Source: Micractinium sp. NFX-FRZ
Lineage: Eukaryota; Chlorophyta; Trebouxiophyceae; Chlorellales; Chlorellaceae
DNA length: 64,000 nt
Assembly: GCA_029339195.1 (NCBI GenBank)
Contig: JAPTJF010000095.1
Coordinates: 94,261 to 158,260 of the forward strand
Direction: 5' to 3'
Numbering within the stretch: position 1 is the stretch's first letter; each line of letters opens with the position of its first letter. This document shows positions 31,598-43,129 of this stretch, piece by piece. A model generated the notes under the pieces. It saw only the letters and a list, made by a program, of their open reading frames with translations, was not told where the DNA came from and did not search any database. Position numbers and translations under genes: made by a program.

Positions 31598-34500
31598 ATG
31601 TTGCTAGCTCGCGGCCTGAGGGCAGCATTGCAGCAGCAATGCAGGCAGCTGATGTCATTTGGGACGGGCAGCACGCGGCGGAGAGCTGGGACGCAAGTCT
31701 CTGCTGCCGCCACCGCCGCTGCCGCCAGCCCGTGCACAGGTGAGGCGAGGTGGGTTCACACTGTTGGCGTGCTCACCCGCTACATGATACGTTCATCATC
31801 TGCTGCCATGCCATCCCGTCGACGCAGGCCGTGTGACTAGACCACAACAGCAGCTGCGCCGCTCGGGCACCCATGCTTTGTGCGCCGCCGCCGCTGCTGG
31901 GAGCGGCACGATGGCAGGGTAAGGGCCTGGGCTGTGAGCACCTGCGCCGCACGTCGTACTGCCCACTGCTTGGCGATGCATGCACACTGGCCTCGCTTGG
32001 GTAGTGCAGCCATCGTCTCCCTCTCATGCTGCCTCGGTGTACTGCCTTTGCCGCCCCTGCAGGGAAGTGTGCAGCCTGGAGTGCCGCCTGATGGATGTGC
32101 CTGGCGCTGCGGCTGAGGAACTGGCAGAGGTGCTGCTGGCTTATGGGGCACAAAGCACTGCAGTGGAGGAGTACCGGCCGCAGGGGGGGGCAGAGCAGGT
32201 GCGGTTGGCGGCTGCAGTGCAGGGGGGCGAGGAGGCGCATGGAACAAGGCGGGGTGCAGGATTGCTGCTGCAGGGCTCGGGGTTGGGGGTGCACTGCCAG
32301 CAACAGCACAAAGCAGCACAGCGCGCCCTGCCCGCGCCACGGTTCACCCATGGCAGCCTGCATCACCCAGCTGCCTGCTGCCAGGGCGCCCCACGGGCCT
32401 CTTGTGCGCTGCCACGCGCTGCCCTCTCACCCATGCCACCGCGCCCTGACATGTGCAGGAGATATTTGCTGATGAGCACGCAGACGGGCGTGTGTGGGAC
32501 CGCTGCACCGTCGTGGCCTACTTCCCTCCAGAGGTGTGGCAGGCAAAGGGGGCTGTGCTCACACGGGGAATATGAAGACATGGGGGCTGTGCGGATGCTG
32601 GCTACTTGGCTGGCAGGAGGTTGCTAATCCCTGCACGTGCACCTCCTCTGCTGCCACCCAAGCGCGCTTTGCTGCACCTGTTGCCCTTGCAAACACCCTG
32701 TGCTGCTGCGTCTCTGCTGCCCTGCTGCCTCATTCATACCGCCACCCTGGCGCTGCCTTCCACCCTCTACCCCCACCCTGCAGCTGGATGGCGGCGCTGT
32801 CCTGGCTGACGCGGCCGCCGACTTTGGGCTGGGTGACCGGCAGCGGACGGTGGAGGAAGTGCGCACGCAGGACTGGGAGCAGAGCATCAGGGTGAGCACT
32901 GTGGGGAGTTGGGGGCCGTGGGAGGGGCAGCCTGGCCGCTTCCGCCGCCACTGACGTTACGCTGTGGCCTGCTTGGTTTAGGGGAGGGGAGTGCCAGCCT
33001 GCAGGGCCCTGCCTAGGCCCGGGGTGCAGGCCCCGGTGAGCAGGCGCGGTCATCTCCCTTGCCGCCCACCCTCCCCGGCCCCTCTGCCCCTCCCGGCGCA
33101 TGTGTGCCTGCAGGACAGCTACCAGCCAGCGCAGGTGGCAGATGGGCTGTGGATCGTGCCCGTGTGGAGCGAGCCAGCCGACCCTGCTGCCACCAACATC
33201 CTTTTAGAACCAGGTGGGGTGGGGGCAGGTGGGCTGGGGCGCATTTGACAGCACCCTTTGCGTTGTGGAGCGCAGCAGTGCCGGTCGGGTCGCCGGATGT
33301 CGGGTCGCAAAGGCCTGTTCTGTCCGCCGTGCTGGCGTTCTGCCATTTTTAAGAACCTGCCGGGCCCAGCAGCCATGGGTGCCATGTGCCTGCCTTGTCA
33401 ACCAAATCATGAACCCTGCCTTGCCCGCCCCTGCCCGCCCCTGCCTCCCGTCTGCCCAGGCCTGGCGTTTGGCACGGGCGACCACCCCACCACCCGCCTC
33501 TGCCTCCGCTGGCTGCAAGGTCTGCAAAGCAGCGGCAGCTTGGCGGGTGCGACAGTCATGGACTATGGCGCCGGCAGCGGGGTGCTGGCCGTGGCGGCGC
33601 TGCTCCTCGGCGCCAGCCGGGCGGTGAGCTGGGCGGGGCCAGCGCCTGCAAGGAGCGTGTTGCTGTGTTGCCTCATCCGTTGTGTAGCCAGCCAGTGCAC
33701 TTCCTCCTTTTTCGTGGACTGCACGCCTTCCTGGCCCCCTGCCTGCCCAGCAACGTTCCCATTCTCCCCCTTGAGCCTGCCTGCTTGCCTGCCGCTGCAG
33801 GTGGGCACAGACATTGAGCCGCTGGCTGTCAAGTCCACGGTAGCCAATGCCCAGCTCAACGGCGTCTCTGATCGGCTGGCCTCCTACCAGTGCGCAGGTA
33901 CTGCGCCGACAGCATCACTCCTGCTTGCCTGGCAGCGGGACTGCGCTTGCCTGCCTGGTCGCAGGGAGCGGGCTGCCTCTTGTGCAGGGGAAGCCTGTGG
34001 CAGCATGTCGTAGCAGCTGCTGCTAGCGGGTGCTCGGCAAGAGTGCTCCTTGACCCCCCGCTTGTGATCCCCCTCAATCCTGCCTCTTGATCCTTCCCTC
34101 ACTAGACAACAACAACCCTCCCATGCCGCCTGCCTGCAGCCAACCTTGAGCAGGAGGAGCCTCTGGCGGCGGCGCAGGTGCCAGCAGAGCAGCGCCTGTT
34201 TGATGTCACAGTGGCCAACATCCTGCAGGCAAGGGAGTTGCTTCCTTGCTGTTGTTAAAGGGGGTGCAGGAGGCGGCGCAGGAAGTGGGAGCATGGCGGC
34301 AGGGCGGGCGGGCAGAGTGGCCGGGCCGGTGGGCAGTCGGGAATACAAAGGAAGGGCGGGCTTCCAAGTGTACGGCAGGTGCTGGCAGTGCGGGGCGAGG
34401 CAGCACTGCCCCTCCTGCTCGTCTGCTTGTGCTACATAATGGGTGACGACGCCGCTGCCCGTGAAATGTCCTGCCCTGCTCCCGTACCATTCGCCTATTC

Positions 34501-34981
34501 TGTTTGCTCCTGCAATGAACCGGGGCTGCTCCCCTGCGTGCTGCCTGCTCCTGCAGGGCCCGTTGGTGGGGCTGGCACCGCGCCTGGCGGCTTACACAAA
34601 ACCGGGCGGCCTGCTGGGCCTCTCAGGTTAGCCTGTGGCCCGCATGCCCGCTTGCTCACCCACATGCACGCACCAACCCCAGCTGCCCACCCTTGAACAT
34701 CAACCACTTGCTCTTGAAAGAGACTGCGTGCATGGCCCCGGCCCCCGCCCCACCCCGCAGCCCGACCAACATGCCTCCCCCTCACCGTCCCAACGCCCCA
34801 TTCCCCCTACGCCCCCCCTGAGCGGCCGCCTGCAGGCATACTGAATGAGCAGACGCCCGCTGTCATCGAAGCCTACTCCCCTTGGTTCGAGAGGTTCAGC
34901 GTGAAGACCGAGGACCGCTGGGCTCTGGTCACTGCCACCCGCCGCCAGCCACAGCCGCAGCCGGGCGCGGAGGGCAGCTGA
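31598..34981 (+). CDS. prmA: Ribosomal protein L11 methyltransferase (PrmA), probably organellar
   Basis: Eleven exons: 31598-31739, 31828-31918, 32063-32198, 32459-32533, 32784-32891, 33114-33213, 33460-33623, 33801-33897, 34140-34228, 34557-34626 and 34836-34981, about 405 residues. PrmA trimethylates ribosomal protein L11 using S-adenosylmethionine. Visible in family order: the N-terminal substrate domain ([26 protein letters not shown]), [13 protein letters not shown] (about 221-233), the SAM-binding loop [16 protein letters not shown] with GAGSG at 254-258, [20 protein letters not shown], and the catalytic-loop VANIL at 329-333. The first 60 residues are Arg/Ala/Ser-rich ([18 protein letters not shown]), as in a plastid or mitochondrial presequence. 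Intron 9 uses a GC donor (CAG|GCAAGG at 34229), required to keep VANILQ in frame with [10 protein letters not shown]. Confidence 0.9.
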
Positions 34982-35643
34982 GTTTGCTGGGCGCAGCTCA
35001 GGCGCTGCCAAACGGCATCCGTTTGCTGTGCATTGGAATGCCACGACATTTCACCGTCTGGTCTTCATTTCAGAGATTGTTTCTATGCTGCTGACATTAA
35101 TCACCGACAGATCTCATGATCAGCAGCGCCTCAGTGGACGCACGCTGGCAAATGCAGCCCCCTGGGCCGGCCCATAAACCAGCACCAGCGGCAGCGCATG
35201 GTGGACACACCTGCATGCTCCAGTGTACATGGTGCCATCTTTACAGCCGCAGGCTGCACGCACTGAGTGCCACTCGTCCAGGCAGCCTGGCATGCCTGCC
35301 GCAGGCACGCGCGGCGCAGTGCATGCCGCCGCCGTAGACGGCCTGCCGCCGGCCGGCCTGCTGGACACACCATATGTGGAACATGGCTGCAGACAAAACT
35401 AAGCTGCTTATGCCCCCAGTGTTGGCTGCCCTCTTGGAGACCTTGGCTGGTTCCAGAGCAAGTGTAAGCACTGCAAAAGTCATCCATGCCAACCTGCATT
35501 TTGCGTCCACGTGGGATACCCATCGTGTGCGTGCAAATGCCGCGACAATACGGGGGCTATGTAACGCGCCGTCAGCGACGATTTGGCACCGGCAAGGCAG
35601 CAGGGAGCCGATTTCGACGCCCTCCGGCGCCAAGCAAGCGAGC
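34982..35643. other. PrmA 3' UTR and upstream region of the CLC gene
   Basis: TGTAA at 35463-35467 could end the PrmA transcript. From 35374 the frame of the first CLC exon is already open and includes ATGs, so a longer CLC N-terminus is possible; the position of the TGTAA argues for the later start. Confidence 0.45.
35463..35467 (+). terminator. Possible polyadenylation signal TGTAA (PrmA gene)
   Basis: First TGTAA on the plus strand after the PrmA stop, about 480 bases downstream. Confidence 0.4.
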
Positions 35644-37986
35644 ATGCTGCCCGCAGAGGGCATCGAGTTTGTAGGCCCGGAGCCCGCCTCCCTGCTGCAG
35701 AGCACAGAATACAGCGGCAAGCCGCACATCCCAACGAGGCCTCGGTTCCGTAGGTGCGGAGGAAGGCTTGCTTGCTGGGCGGTGCCTGCCCGCCTGCGCG
35801 TTGGCGCCGCCAGCACACTGCCCGCCAGCGCAGTGCCTGCTTCCAGCCGTTGCTACCTTGAATTGCAGCCGCTGACTCGCCGTCGAATTCGGGACTGTGC
35901 AGATGCAGCAGCCACACCGCAAGCAAGCTGGTGGCCACGCTGGTGACGGGTGCCCTCATCGGCGTGGCGGCGCAGGCACTGCAGGGCTTGATCGAAATCG
36001 GCGTCAGGGCTCACAACTTTGTGCTGCAGCAGGCGCTGGATGGCAGTCTGCTGCGCGGCTTTGGAGCGGGGCTGTTCATGTCCATCAGCCTGGCAGCGGT
36101 GGCGGCGGCGCTGGTCCTGCTGTTTGCGCCCCTGGCGGCGGGCGGCGGCGTGGCGGTGAGCCGGCGGCGCCTGCGGCTGCTGCCGCCGCCGCTGCCGCCG
36201 CCGCTGCTGCTCTTGTGTGCATGCACTGTATCTGCATCGGTACATGCGACCTGGATGGCCCTGGCGCCATGTGCCGCGACATGAGCGTCACCCCCCAGCC
36301 CCCTTCCGCTTGCAGGCCGTCATGGCCGCCCTGAACGGCAACGACATCCCCGGCCTGCTGGGCCTGGACGTGTTCTTTGTCAAGATGGCCGGCTGCGTGC
36401 TGAGCCGCGTGGCGGCGCTGGCAGTGGGCGTGGAGGGCCCCATGGTACACCTGGGTGCCTGCATCGCCAGTACCGTGTGCCGCGCCGAGCAGAGTGAGTG
36501 GTGCGCCCATCAGAGGGCGGAAGAGGACCTCAGCTGCCCTTGCTTGCCACCGCCCCTGACCCAGTCAGCCTACAGCGGACAGCCTTGCGTGGTGCATGCA
36601 TGTGCAGTATCGTGGCTGCCAGTCACCCTGCGCTGACGGCACGCACTCCCCCTGCTGCAGGGTGCTGGGAGTGGGTGGAGGAGCGGCGCAGGTCCCAAGG
36701 CGGCGCCCTCAGGGGCAACCACAGCAGTGCCAGCCTGCTGGGATACGAGGCCCTGCCTGCTGGGGATCACCAGGAGGGGGAGGGGGAGGCGCTGCGCAAC
36801 GGCTGCGCTGGCGGCAGCAGAAGCAGCAGCACCCTGAGCGGCAAATGCTTTGATGTCGACGAGGAGGAGACTCCAGCGCGCAGCGGCGGAGCGGCTGCGC
36901 CCCTGGCCGCCGCCGCTGTTGGTGCCCACGGCTGCGGCGAGCCGGAGCAGCAGGCGGCCGGCAACCATGCAGCGCAGCTGGACCACAGCTTCTGGCACCG
37001 AGAGATGGTGTCGGCAGGGGTGGCTGCCGGCATTGCCGGCGCCTTTGGCGCGCCGCTGGGCGGGGTGCTGTACGCATTGGAAGAGGCGTGCACCCACTGG
37101 TCTCGCGGCGTAGCCTGGCGCTGCTTCCTGTGTGCCACCATGGCCACCTTTGTGCACTCCCAGCTCAGCCCCAGGTAAGGCAGTGGTGCTCACTGCTGCG
37201 GTTGCCCAGCGCTGCTGCGGAGGGCGCCTGCTCAGTCGCCACAAAAATGGGCTGCCCACCTGCACTGGGCAACCTTGACATGTCCTGCCATGCAGTGGAC
37301 GCTGCGCAACCTTGAAGCCACCCCTTGCACTGTTGTTGCTGCCCCCACACTCAGCTGCCCGCCTCATGGAAACCTCCCCCCACCCTCCTGCAGCAACGAC
37401 GTGGGCATCCTGTCCATCACCGGCGCCGCCCGCCTCACCCCCCGCCAGTGGCTCGTCCACCTGCCTCTCGTGGTGGCGGTGAGCGCTGGGGCGGGCCTGC
37501 TAGGCGCCGCTCTCAACCGCCTGCGCGGCTGGGTGCGGCGCGTGCAGCCGCCCGGGCGCAGCCCCGCTCGGTGCCTGGGCGAGGCCGTCCTGATGGCATC
37601 CCTCACTGTGGCATGCATCATGGGGGTGAGCGCGGCGGTGGGCAGCTGCCGGCCGCTGCCAGACCACTGGCGGCAGGAGGACACGGTGCGGCACCAGTGC
37701 GCAGAGGGCGAGTATCACGACCTGGCAACCATGTTTCTGGGCAACACAGGTGACGGGGCGATGCATGAGTTTGACGGGCCCTGCAGCCTGCGGCGGGGCC
37801 GTGGCGCCATCTGAGGCAAGCACGCAGAGTCAGCATTCGTGGGGCGGCACATGGGCATGCTGCCTGGCGCCTCTCCCACCCGCACTGCAGCCATGCCGGT
37901 GCCTCTCTATCTCCCTGCCCTCTTCCAAGTCAGCCCGCCTGCCCTCCTGCGCCGCTGGCATCCCTGCTGTCTCTGCCGCCACCTGG

Positions 37987-38074
<88 letters not shown>

Positions 38075-40355
38075 CCCCAACCCGCCTGCGCCCCGCAGTG
38101 TTTGTCATCAAGAGCTTTATTGGGCTGGGCAGCGATGGCGAGCCCAGCCGCGTTGGCTGCCGCGTGGGGCCCCTGCGCGACTGCTACTTCACCCCCGCCT
38201 CCCTGGCCGCCCTCTGCGCCTCCTACCTCGTCCTCGCTGCCCTCTCCTCCTGCCTGGTCGTCCCCGGAGGCCTCTTCATGCCAAGCATCATGGTGGGGGC
38301 GTCGTTTGGCACGCTGTGCGGCGTGACCCTGGTGCACCTGGCGCCCGGACTGGACCTGGAACCCGGGGTGTTTGCAATCGTGGGGACAGCCGCGGTGCTG
38401 GGCAGCGTCTTCCGCTCCACAATTTCCCTGGTGGCGATACTGATGGAGGGCACGCAAGGTGGGCGCGGGCAAGCGCCGGCCTGCCCTCCCCTGCCTTGCT
38501 GCTGCGCCAGCTGAGCGAGCTCAAAGCACCCGGGACCGTGCCACTTTTGCAGCACACTTGCTCAAGTAGGCCCCTTCTCTTCCCACCTCAGCTGCCTTAC
38601 CCCCGCGCCTCGTGCCGCTGCCAACATGCCCTGCAGGGGTGAGCCAGGCGCTTGGCATCCTCGTGGCAGCCGTTGTGTCCAATTACGTGGCCCACCTGTG
38701 CGGTACGCGGGGAGCCTACCACGATGACCTGGCACACAACCGCAACGTGTACTTCCTCCAGGCAAGGCGGTACAACAGCTGGCCGGCCCTGTTGTCCTTC
38801 TGCCGCGGAGCAGGATTGCAGTTGTTGCATGGCTGCCCTCCCGCCGCTGAAGCTTCACGCCTGATTCAGTGGTGCGCCCTGCAGGCCTGATTGCGACTGT
38901 GCCTGCTGCTGCTGCTGCTGCCGCTGTGCTTTACACTTGGCATCGCACACAAGGTGTGGCGCCGGCCTTGTCTCACCCCACCACAGCTCACCACCGCCCT
39001 TGCCCTGTGCAGGAGGATCCCCCCTACCCGCTGAGGCACATGACCGCTGTGCATGTGATGAGCTCGCCTGTGCTGGGGCTGGCCGCCCTCGTGCCGGTGG
39101 CAGAGGTCAAGGCGTTGCTGCGGCAGACCACCCACAACGGCTTCCCTGTGCACACAGCCAGGCATGTTCCGCCACACTGCACCGGCCTGCCAGTCCGTCA
39201 GCTGCTCATTACACTCACCGCTGCCAGCATCCCGTTCTGCCACAGCCGTTGAACAACCGTCAGCATGGTGCTGCACTGCCCTGCAGCTTCTGACCTTGCT
39301 GGCTGATTGCCCAGCCTGGCTGCAGGGATGATGTGACCGGCTTGAGCCGCCTGGATGGCTTCATCCTCCGCGCCCAGCTGCTGGTGCTGCTCAGGCAAGC
39401 CCCGAAGCTGCCGGGCATCTGGGGCCCTCTCATTTTGCCTGTGCTGTGGTGGCTGCTGTCTTTGCGCCCGGTCCTTTCCCGACTGTCCGCCTGACATCCG
39501 CACTCACCTGCCTGCCCGCCCGCGCCCCACCGCACTCACCTGCCGGCCCGCCTGCTCGCTTGCATGCCTGCAGGCAGCAAGCCTACTGCGACGCACATGG
39601 GCGCTACCTGCACATCCCCCCAGCAGCAGCGCCGCTGCTCGAGCTGCGGCTGTCGCTGCTGATGCAGGAGCGCACACGGCGCAGCACCGCCGGCCGCCTG
39701 CTGCTGGTCTACGATGGCGCCAGCACTGGCGACCCCTCCCCGCTGCGCTCGCCCCGGCTGCCGCAGCTGGAGTCGGATGCATCCTTTGGTGACGGCAGCA
39801 GCCCCTGGCTTAAGCGCGCCCCTGGGGCCAACAGGGACGAGGGGCCAGCTTTGGCAGAGGCGGGCGCCTGGCGCTCGTTTGCTCAGCCGCCACCTGAGCA
39901 GCATGCCCAGCAGCAGCAGGCCAAGGCTGCCACCTGGCTCCTGCCTGAGGACAGCGATGAGGAGGAGGAGGGGGCCTACCTGAACCTGCTGCCCTTCATG
40001 AACCGTGCCCCTCTCTCAGGTACCCCTGCTGCTGCGGCATGCACTGCTGGCTGCTGTTGTCATGGGCAGCCGGCTGCAGGCCTGCTGTCACTCGCCAGCA
40101 TGCTGCACTGCCTTCCCCGGCCCCGCCTCTCTCCCTCTTCTGACACTCTACTCATGCATGAACTGAGCTGCAGCTCCCACCTTTCTGCCGGCCCTGCCTG
40201 TAGTGCGCCGCTTCACGCCCGCTGCCCGCGTCCACCAGCTCTTCCTGGCCCTCTCCCTGCGCCAGCTGTGCGTCATCGACCGCACCAACGCGGCGGTGGG
40301 GATCATCACAAGAAAGGACCTCGTGCGAGCGGCGAAGGCCGGCCAAGACAGCTAG
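35644..40355 (+). CDS. CLC-family anion transporter with two CBS domains
   Basis: Exons: 35644-35753, 35903-36155, 36316-36493, 36661-37174, 37394-37749, 38099-38458, 38637-38761, 39013-39161, 39326-39394, 39574-40019 and 40204-40355, about 903 residues. CLC proteins move chloride or nitrate across membranes, often in exchange for protons. Visible: AGGGVAAVMAALNG where the family has GSGIPE, the gating glutamate in GVEGPMVHLG (Glu161), the proton-glutamate region GAPLGGVLYALEEA, CAEGEYHDLATMF, and GGLFMPSIMVGASFG (GxFxP motif). Two CBS segments follow (PLRHMTAVHVMSS, VHQLFLALSLRQLCVIDR). Both glutamates argue for an exchanger. Gly replaces the Ser/Pro of the selectivity motif. Three consecutive introns have GC donors (38762, 39162, 39395). 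Exon 5 could instead end at 37800, adding 17 in-frame residues (GDGAMHEF...). Confidence 0.88.
37988..38073. repeat. 86-nt homopolymer of C before a splice acceptor
   Basis: An uninterrupted run of cytosines occupies the end of the CLC intron, 25 bases before the acceptor at 38098. It forms an extreme polypyrimidine tract. The true length may be uncertain because such runs sequence poorly. Confidence 0.9.
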
Positions 40356-40711
40356 ATCTGGCATGGCCGCTGGGCACGTGCAAACCTGCCAGTCTCCCAG
40401 CCAGCCTGCTCACTGCCTGCCACAGCCCAGGGCCCTACCAGCTTGCCTGCCACCCCCTGCTTCTGTTGAGTGCTCAACTCATGTGCCCTCTGCTCTACTG
40501 ACCAGCCGTGTTTCTGTAACATCTTGAGAAGTTCTTCCAAAAAGCAGCACATGCGCAGAGCAAAGCAACCTGGGGTGGGGCATGCAACGCTCTCAGGTTT
40601 CAACGTTCGAGCAGCCTCCACCCAACAGCTCAGCCGCTGGGCAGGCCAGCAAGTCTAATGCGGGGTGCAAGGCAGCAGGCTCAGCCGCGCTTCCAGTGCT
40701 CCACAGACCCA
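40356..40711. other. Convergent 3' region of CLC and small organelle-targeted gene
   Basis: 356 bases with the CLC poly(A) signal at 40515. No coding exon or minus-strand TGTAA was seen. Confidence 0.45.
40515..40519 (+). terminator. Polyadenylation signal TGTAA (CLC gene)
   Basis: TGTAA 160 bases after the CLC stop and before the convergent small gene. Confidence 0.55.
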
Positions 40712-41531
40712 TCACATGGGCCCGCCAATTGGCTCGTTGGCGTCCTGCTCCCTGCCGGGCGAGGTGGGGGTCTGGATGCGCTCCGCCCCCTTGCCTGCAA
40801 TCCAGTCACAGCGTGGGTGTGCTTGGTTGGTGCGTGTGCACAGCGGCTGCTGCAGTAATGGCATCAGCTTGCATCAGCCGCACCCTCTGGGTCCATCCGG
40901 GCCTGTCAAGCCTGCACATGCCCACATGGCGGGCGCCACCTCAGGTCTCGCCCCACTCCTACTCTGCATGTACAGCAACCCCCCTTCTCACCCTGGTTCA
41001 TGTCCTCGGCGGTTGGCTGCTCCTGGTCGGGCTTGAAGCTCTTGGGCTTGGGGGCATCCTCAACCTTGTCGCCTGGGAGGTAGTGGGGGTAGTGGGGTGG
41101 AGCGGGGTGGAGCGGGGTGGAGCGGCGTGTCAGTAGACGGGCGGCAGGAGGGCGGTCAACAGGCGGTGGACAGTAGGAAGGAGGGCGATGAAGGGTCGCA
41201 AATGGGAGGGCGCAAGGCAGTGCCGGATCAAGTGCAGGCATGCTCCTGACTGACCCCACCCTGGCAAGCCCCATGCATGGCAAGAAATCTCGCCTGCCCC
41301 CGGCCATGCACTGGCGCCGGCGGCACGCGCTCAACTGCCTGCTGCTAGCGCACCTTGGTACAGGTTCTTGTCTGTCCTCTCTACTTCCTCCTGGCTCATG
41401 GTGCCCGATCCGGGGAAACCAGGGCCGCTAGACTGCTGGGTGGCGAAGGAGAGGCGGCCTTGGACGGCCGCAGCTCCCCGCAGGGGGCTGGCACCCAGGC
41501 AGCGAGCAGTGGCGCGAGTCACGTGCAGCAT
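40712..41531 (-). CDS. Small hydrophilic protein with organelle presequence, unrecognised
   Basis: Minus-strand exons 41531-41354, 41072-40992 and 40794-40712, about 113 residues. The first 35 residues (MLHVTRATARCLGASPLRGA, then AVQGRLSFAT) lack acids and are rich in Arg, Ala and Ser, like a mitochondrial or plastid presequence. The mature part is short and very hydrophilic, without cysteines: SQEEVERTDKNLYQG, KPKSFKPDQEQPTAEDMNQG, ERIQTPTSPGREQDANEPIG, ending GPM. Composition suggests a disordered stress-type or assembly-factor protein, but no family is recognised. The frame is also open upstream to 41693. It is head-to-head with another small presequence protein 232 bases away. Confidence 0.55.
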
Positions 41532-41763
41532 GGTGGCAGAGGAGGAGCAGAGAAGGGGCAAGTGAGGGTGCAGACACAGGAGTGTGGACGGCGAGAGGGA
41601 GAGATAGCGGGCATCAAGTGCAGCTTCACTGCCAGCGGGGCGCAACTTCTCCTTCAAACCTCTGCCGCTTCGCTTCAAGCCCAGTGCTGGCATCCCTTGA
41701 CCTGGAGGGCGCCTGCCACCCCTTTCTCTCCCACAACCCCTGAGCCAACCTCAACCCACAGTC
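41532..41763. promoter_or_regulatory. 232-bp bidirectional upstream region of the two small organelle genes
   Basis: The ATGs at 41531 (-) and 41764 (+) are 232 bases apart, so promoters are shared or overlapping. Confidence 0.5.
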
Positions 41764-42540
41764 ATGGCCCACCTCCTGTCCCTCGGTGGCAGGCGCCTGG
41801 CAGCTGCAGCACGCCTCACTGCAGTGTCAGCCACTGCCGGGGCAGCCCCAGCGCTGCTGTGCGGCTGGCGGGCGCTGTCTGAGACGGCCTCGAGGCCGCC
41901 GCCAGCAGACGTGCAGCGGAGCGCGACGGCGGCGCATGGCTCGCGCGCCGGCCTGGGTCACTTTGGGGGCAGCAAGGCCGACTATGACAAGTTTCCTCAG
42001 GGTAACGGGATGGGGAGAGCTTACACCAAAACGAGCCCACGACAGCGTGCCTTGCTTGGTTGGCGGTGTCAAGTGCCTCCCCACCTCCCTGCCTCACTGT
42101 CTCCTTTGCCTGCCAAACCTGTCTGCTCTATCGCCTGACGCAGGCCCTGGCCAGCCTGCACCCGACCGCACGCCCTTCCGTGGCCCGCCTGATCCAGAGG
42201 AGGCAATTCGATCCAGGGCAGGTATGTGGAGAGATGAACACGCCAGCTGGCAGCATGCAGTCGGCAGGCGGCGGTGCTGTGCTGGCACGGGAGCTCCAGG
42301 ACCTGTGTTCACCAGCTCTGTCCCCACTGGTGCCTGTGAACATTGCCAGCACCAGCGTTGGCCTGTCTGGATTAGTATTATGACGTACCCCCAGTTGGGC
42401 CATTCCTCTTCTGCACTCCTCTCCGCCCAGCACTTCTCAATGCATCAGCCGTCCCCTCCAACCTGCCTGCAGACATCCTGCTGACCCCGCACGGGTACGT
42501 GCCTGTCCTTGCGCCCGGGGACTCAGAGAAGCAGCGCTGA
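41764..42540 (+). CDS. Small protein with organelle presequence, unrecognised
   Basis: Exons 41764-42001, 42144-42221 and 42473-42540, about 127 residues. It begins MAHLLSLGGRRLAAAARLTA, a presequence-like Arg/Ala/Leu-rich stretch. The mature part is Pro/Asp-rich: GHFGGSKADYDKFPQG, then DRTPFRGPPDPEEAIRSRAD, then LLTPHGYVPVLAPGDSEKQR at the C-terminus. No domain is recognised. Exon joins at the three phase-1 boundaries are clean. The gene shares its upstream region with the small minus-strand gene ending at 40712, so co-expression in the same organelle is a reasonable inference. Confidence 0.55.
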
Positions 42541-43129
42541 GTGGAAGGCTATGAGAAGCTGGCTTACAGAGCCCGTCCGATTGGCAGGCAGAGTGGCAGG
42601 CAGAGTGGCGGGAGCACTTGCAGAACTGGGGATGAACAGTGGGGCACCGCTGAGGGCATCATGGCCTTGTCCACTGACAGCTGGCAGCAGCACAGTGCTT
42701 AGCTGCACTTATCGAAGGTGAATCTAAAAAATGATACAATGAATGGACAGTGTTATAGCCGGATCTCTCTGCATGCCCCGACGCCGAGGCAGCAGCTGGC
42801 AGGTGGCGGTAGGTTCGGCCAGCGTGCGGGACGCCAGGCAGTACGCCGCCGCTGGCGCCGGCCCCCGCCCTCCATCTCTGGCATTGGCGATCACCGGCGC
42901 CCTGCAAAGGATTTGAACAAAATATTCATTCCCCGCGTTCTTCTGGGTGCCCACTCCACGTTGTTGGCGAGGGGCGTCAGCAGCACGGCCCGGAGGAGGT
43001 TCTCCGCCTCTACTGGAGGCGCCAGCCGCATTTGGCGATTCATTGCAAGCAGCCGTGCGTGCAGCAGCCGTGCGATCAACACCGCCAGTGCGGCACCCCA
43101 CCTGCTAGGCCCCTCGGCGGCACTGCCCG
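42541..43129. other. Intergenic between the small gene and the giant coiled-coil gene
   Basis: 589 bases without a supported exon and without TGTAA on the plus strand. A pair of near-identical GGCAGAGTGGC units occurs around 42585-42610. It presumably holds the 3' UTR of the small gene and the promoter of the giant gene. Confidence 0.4.

Noticed and set aside
42720..42760. Possible tRNA or snRNA near an AT-rich patch
   Set aside because: No cloverleaf or conserved box elements could be recognised.
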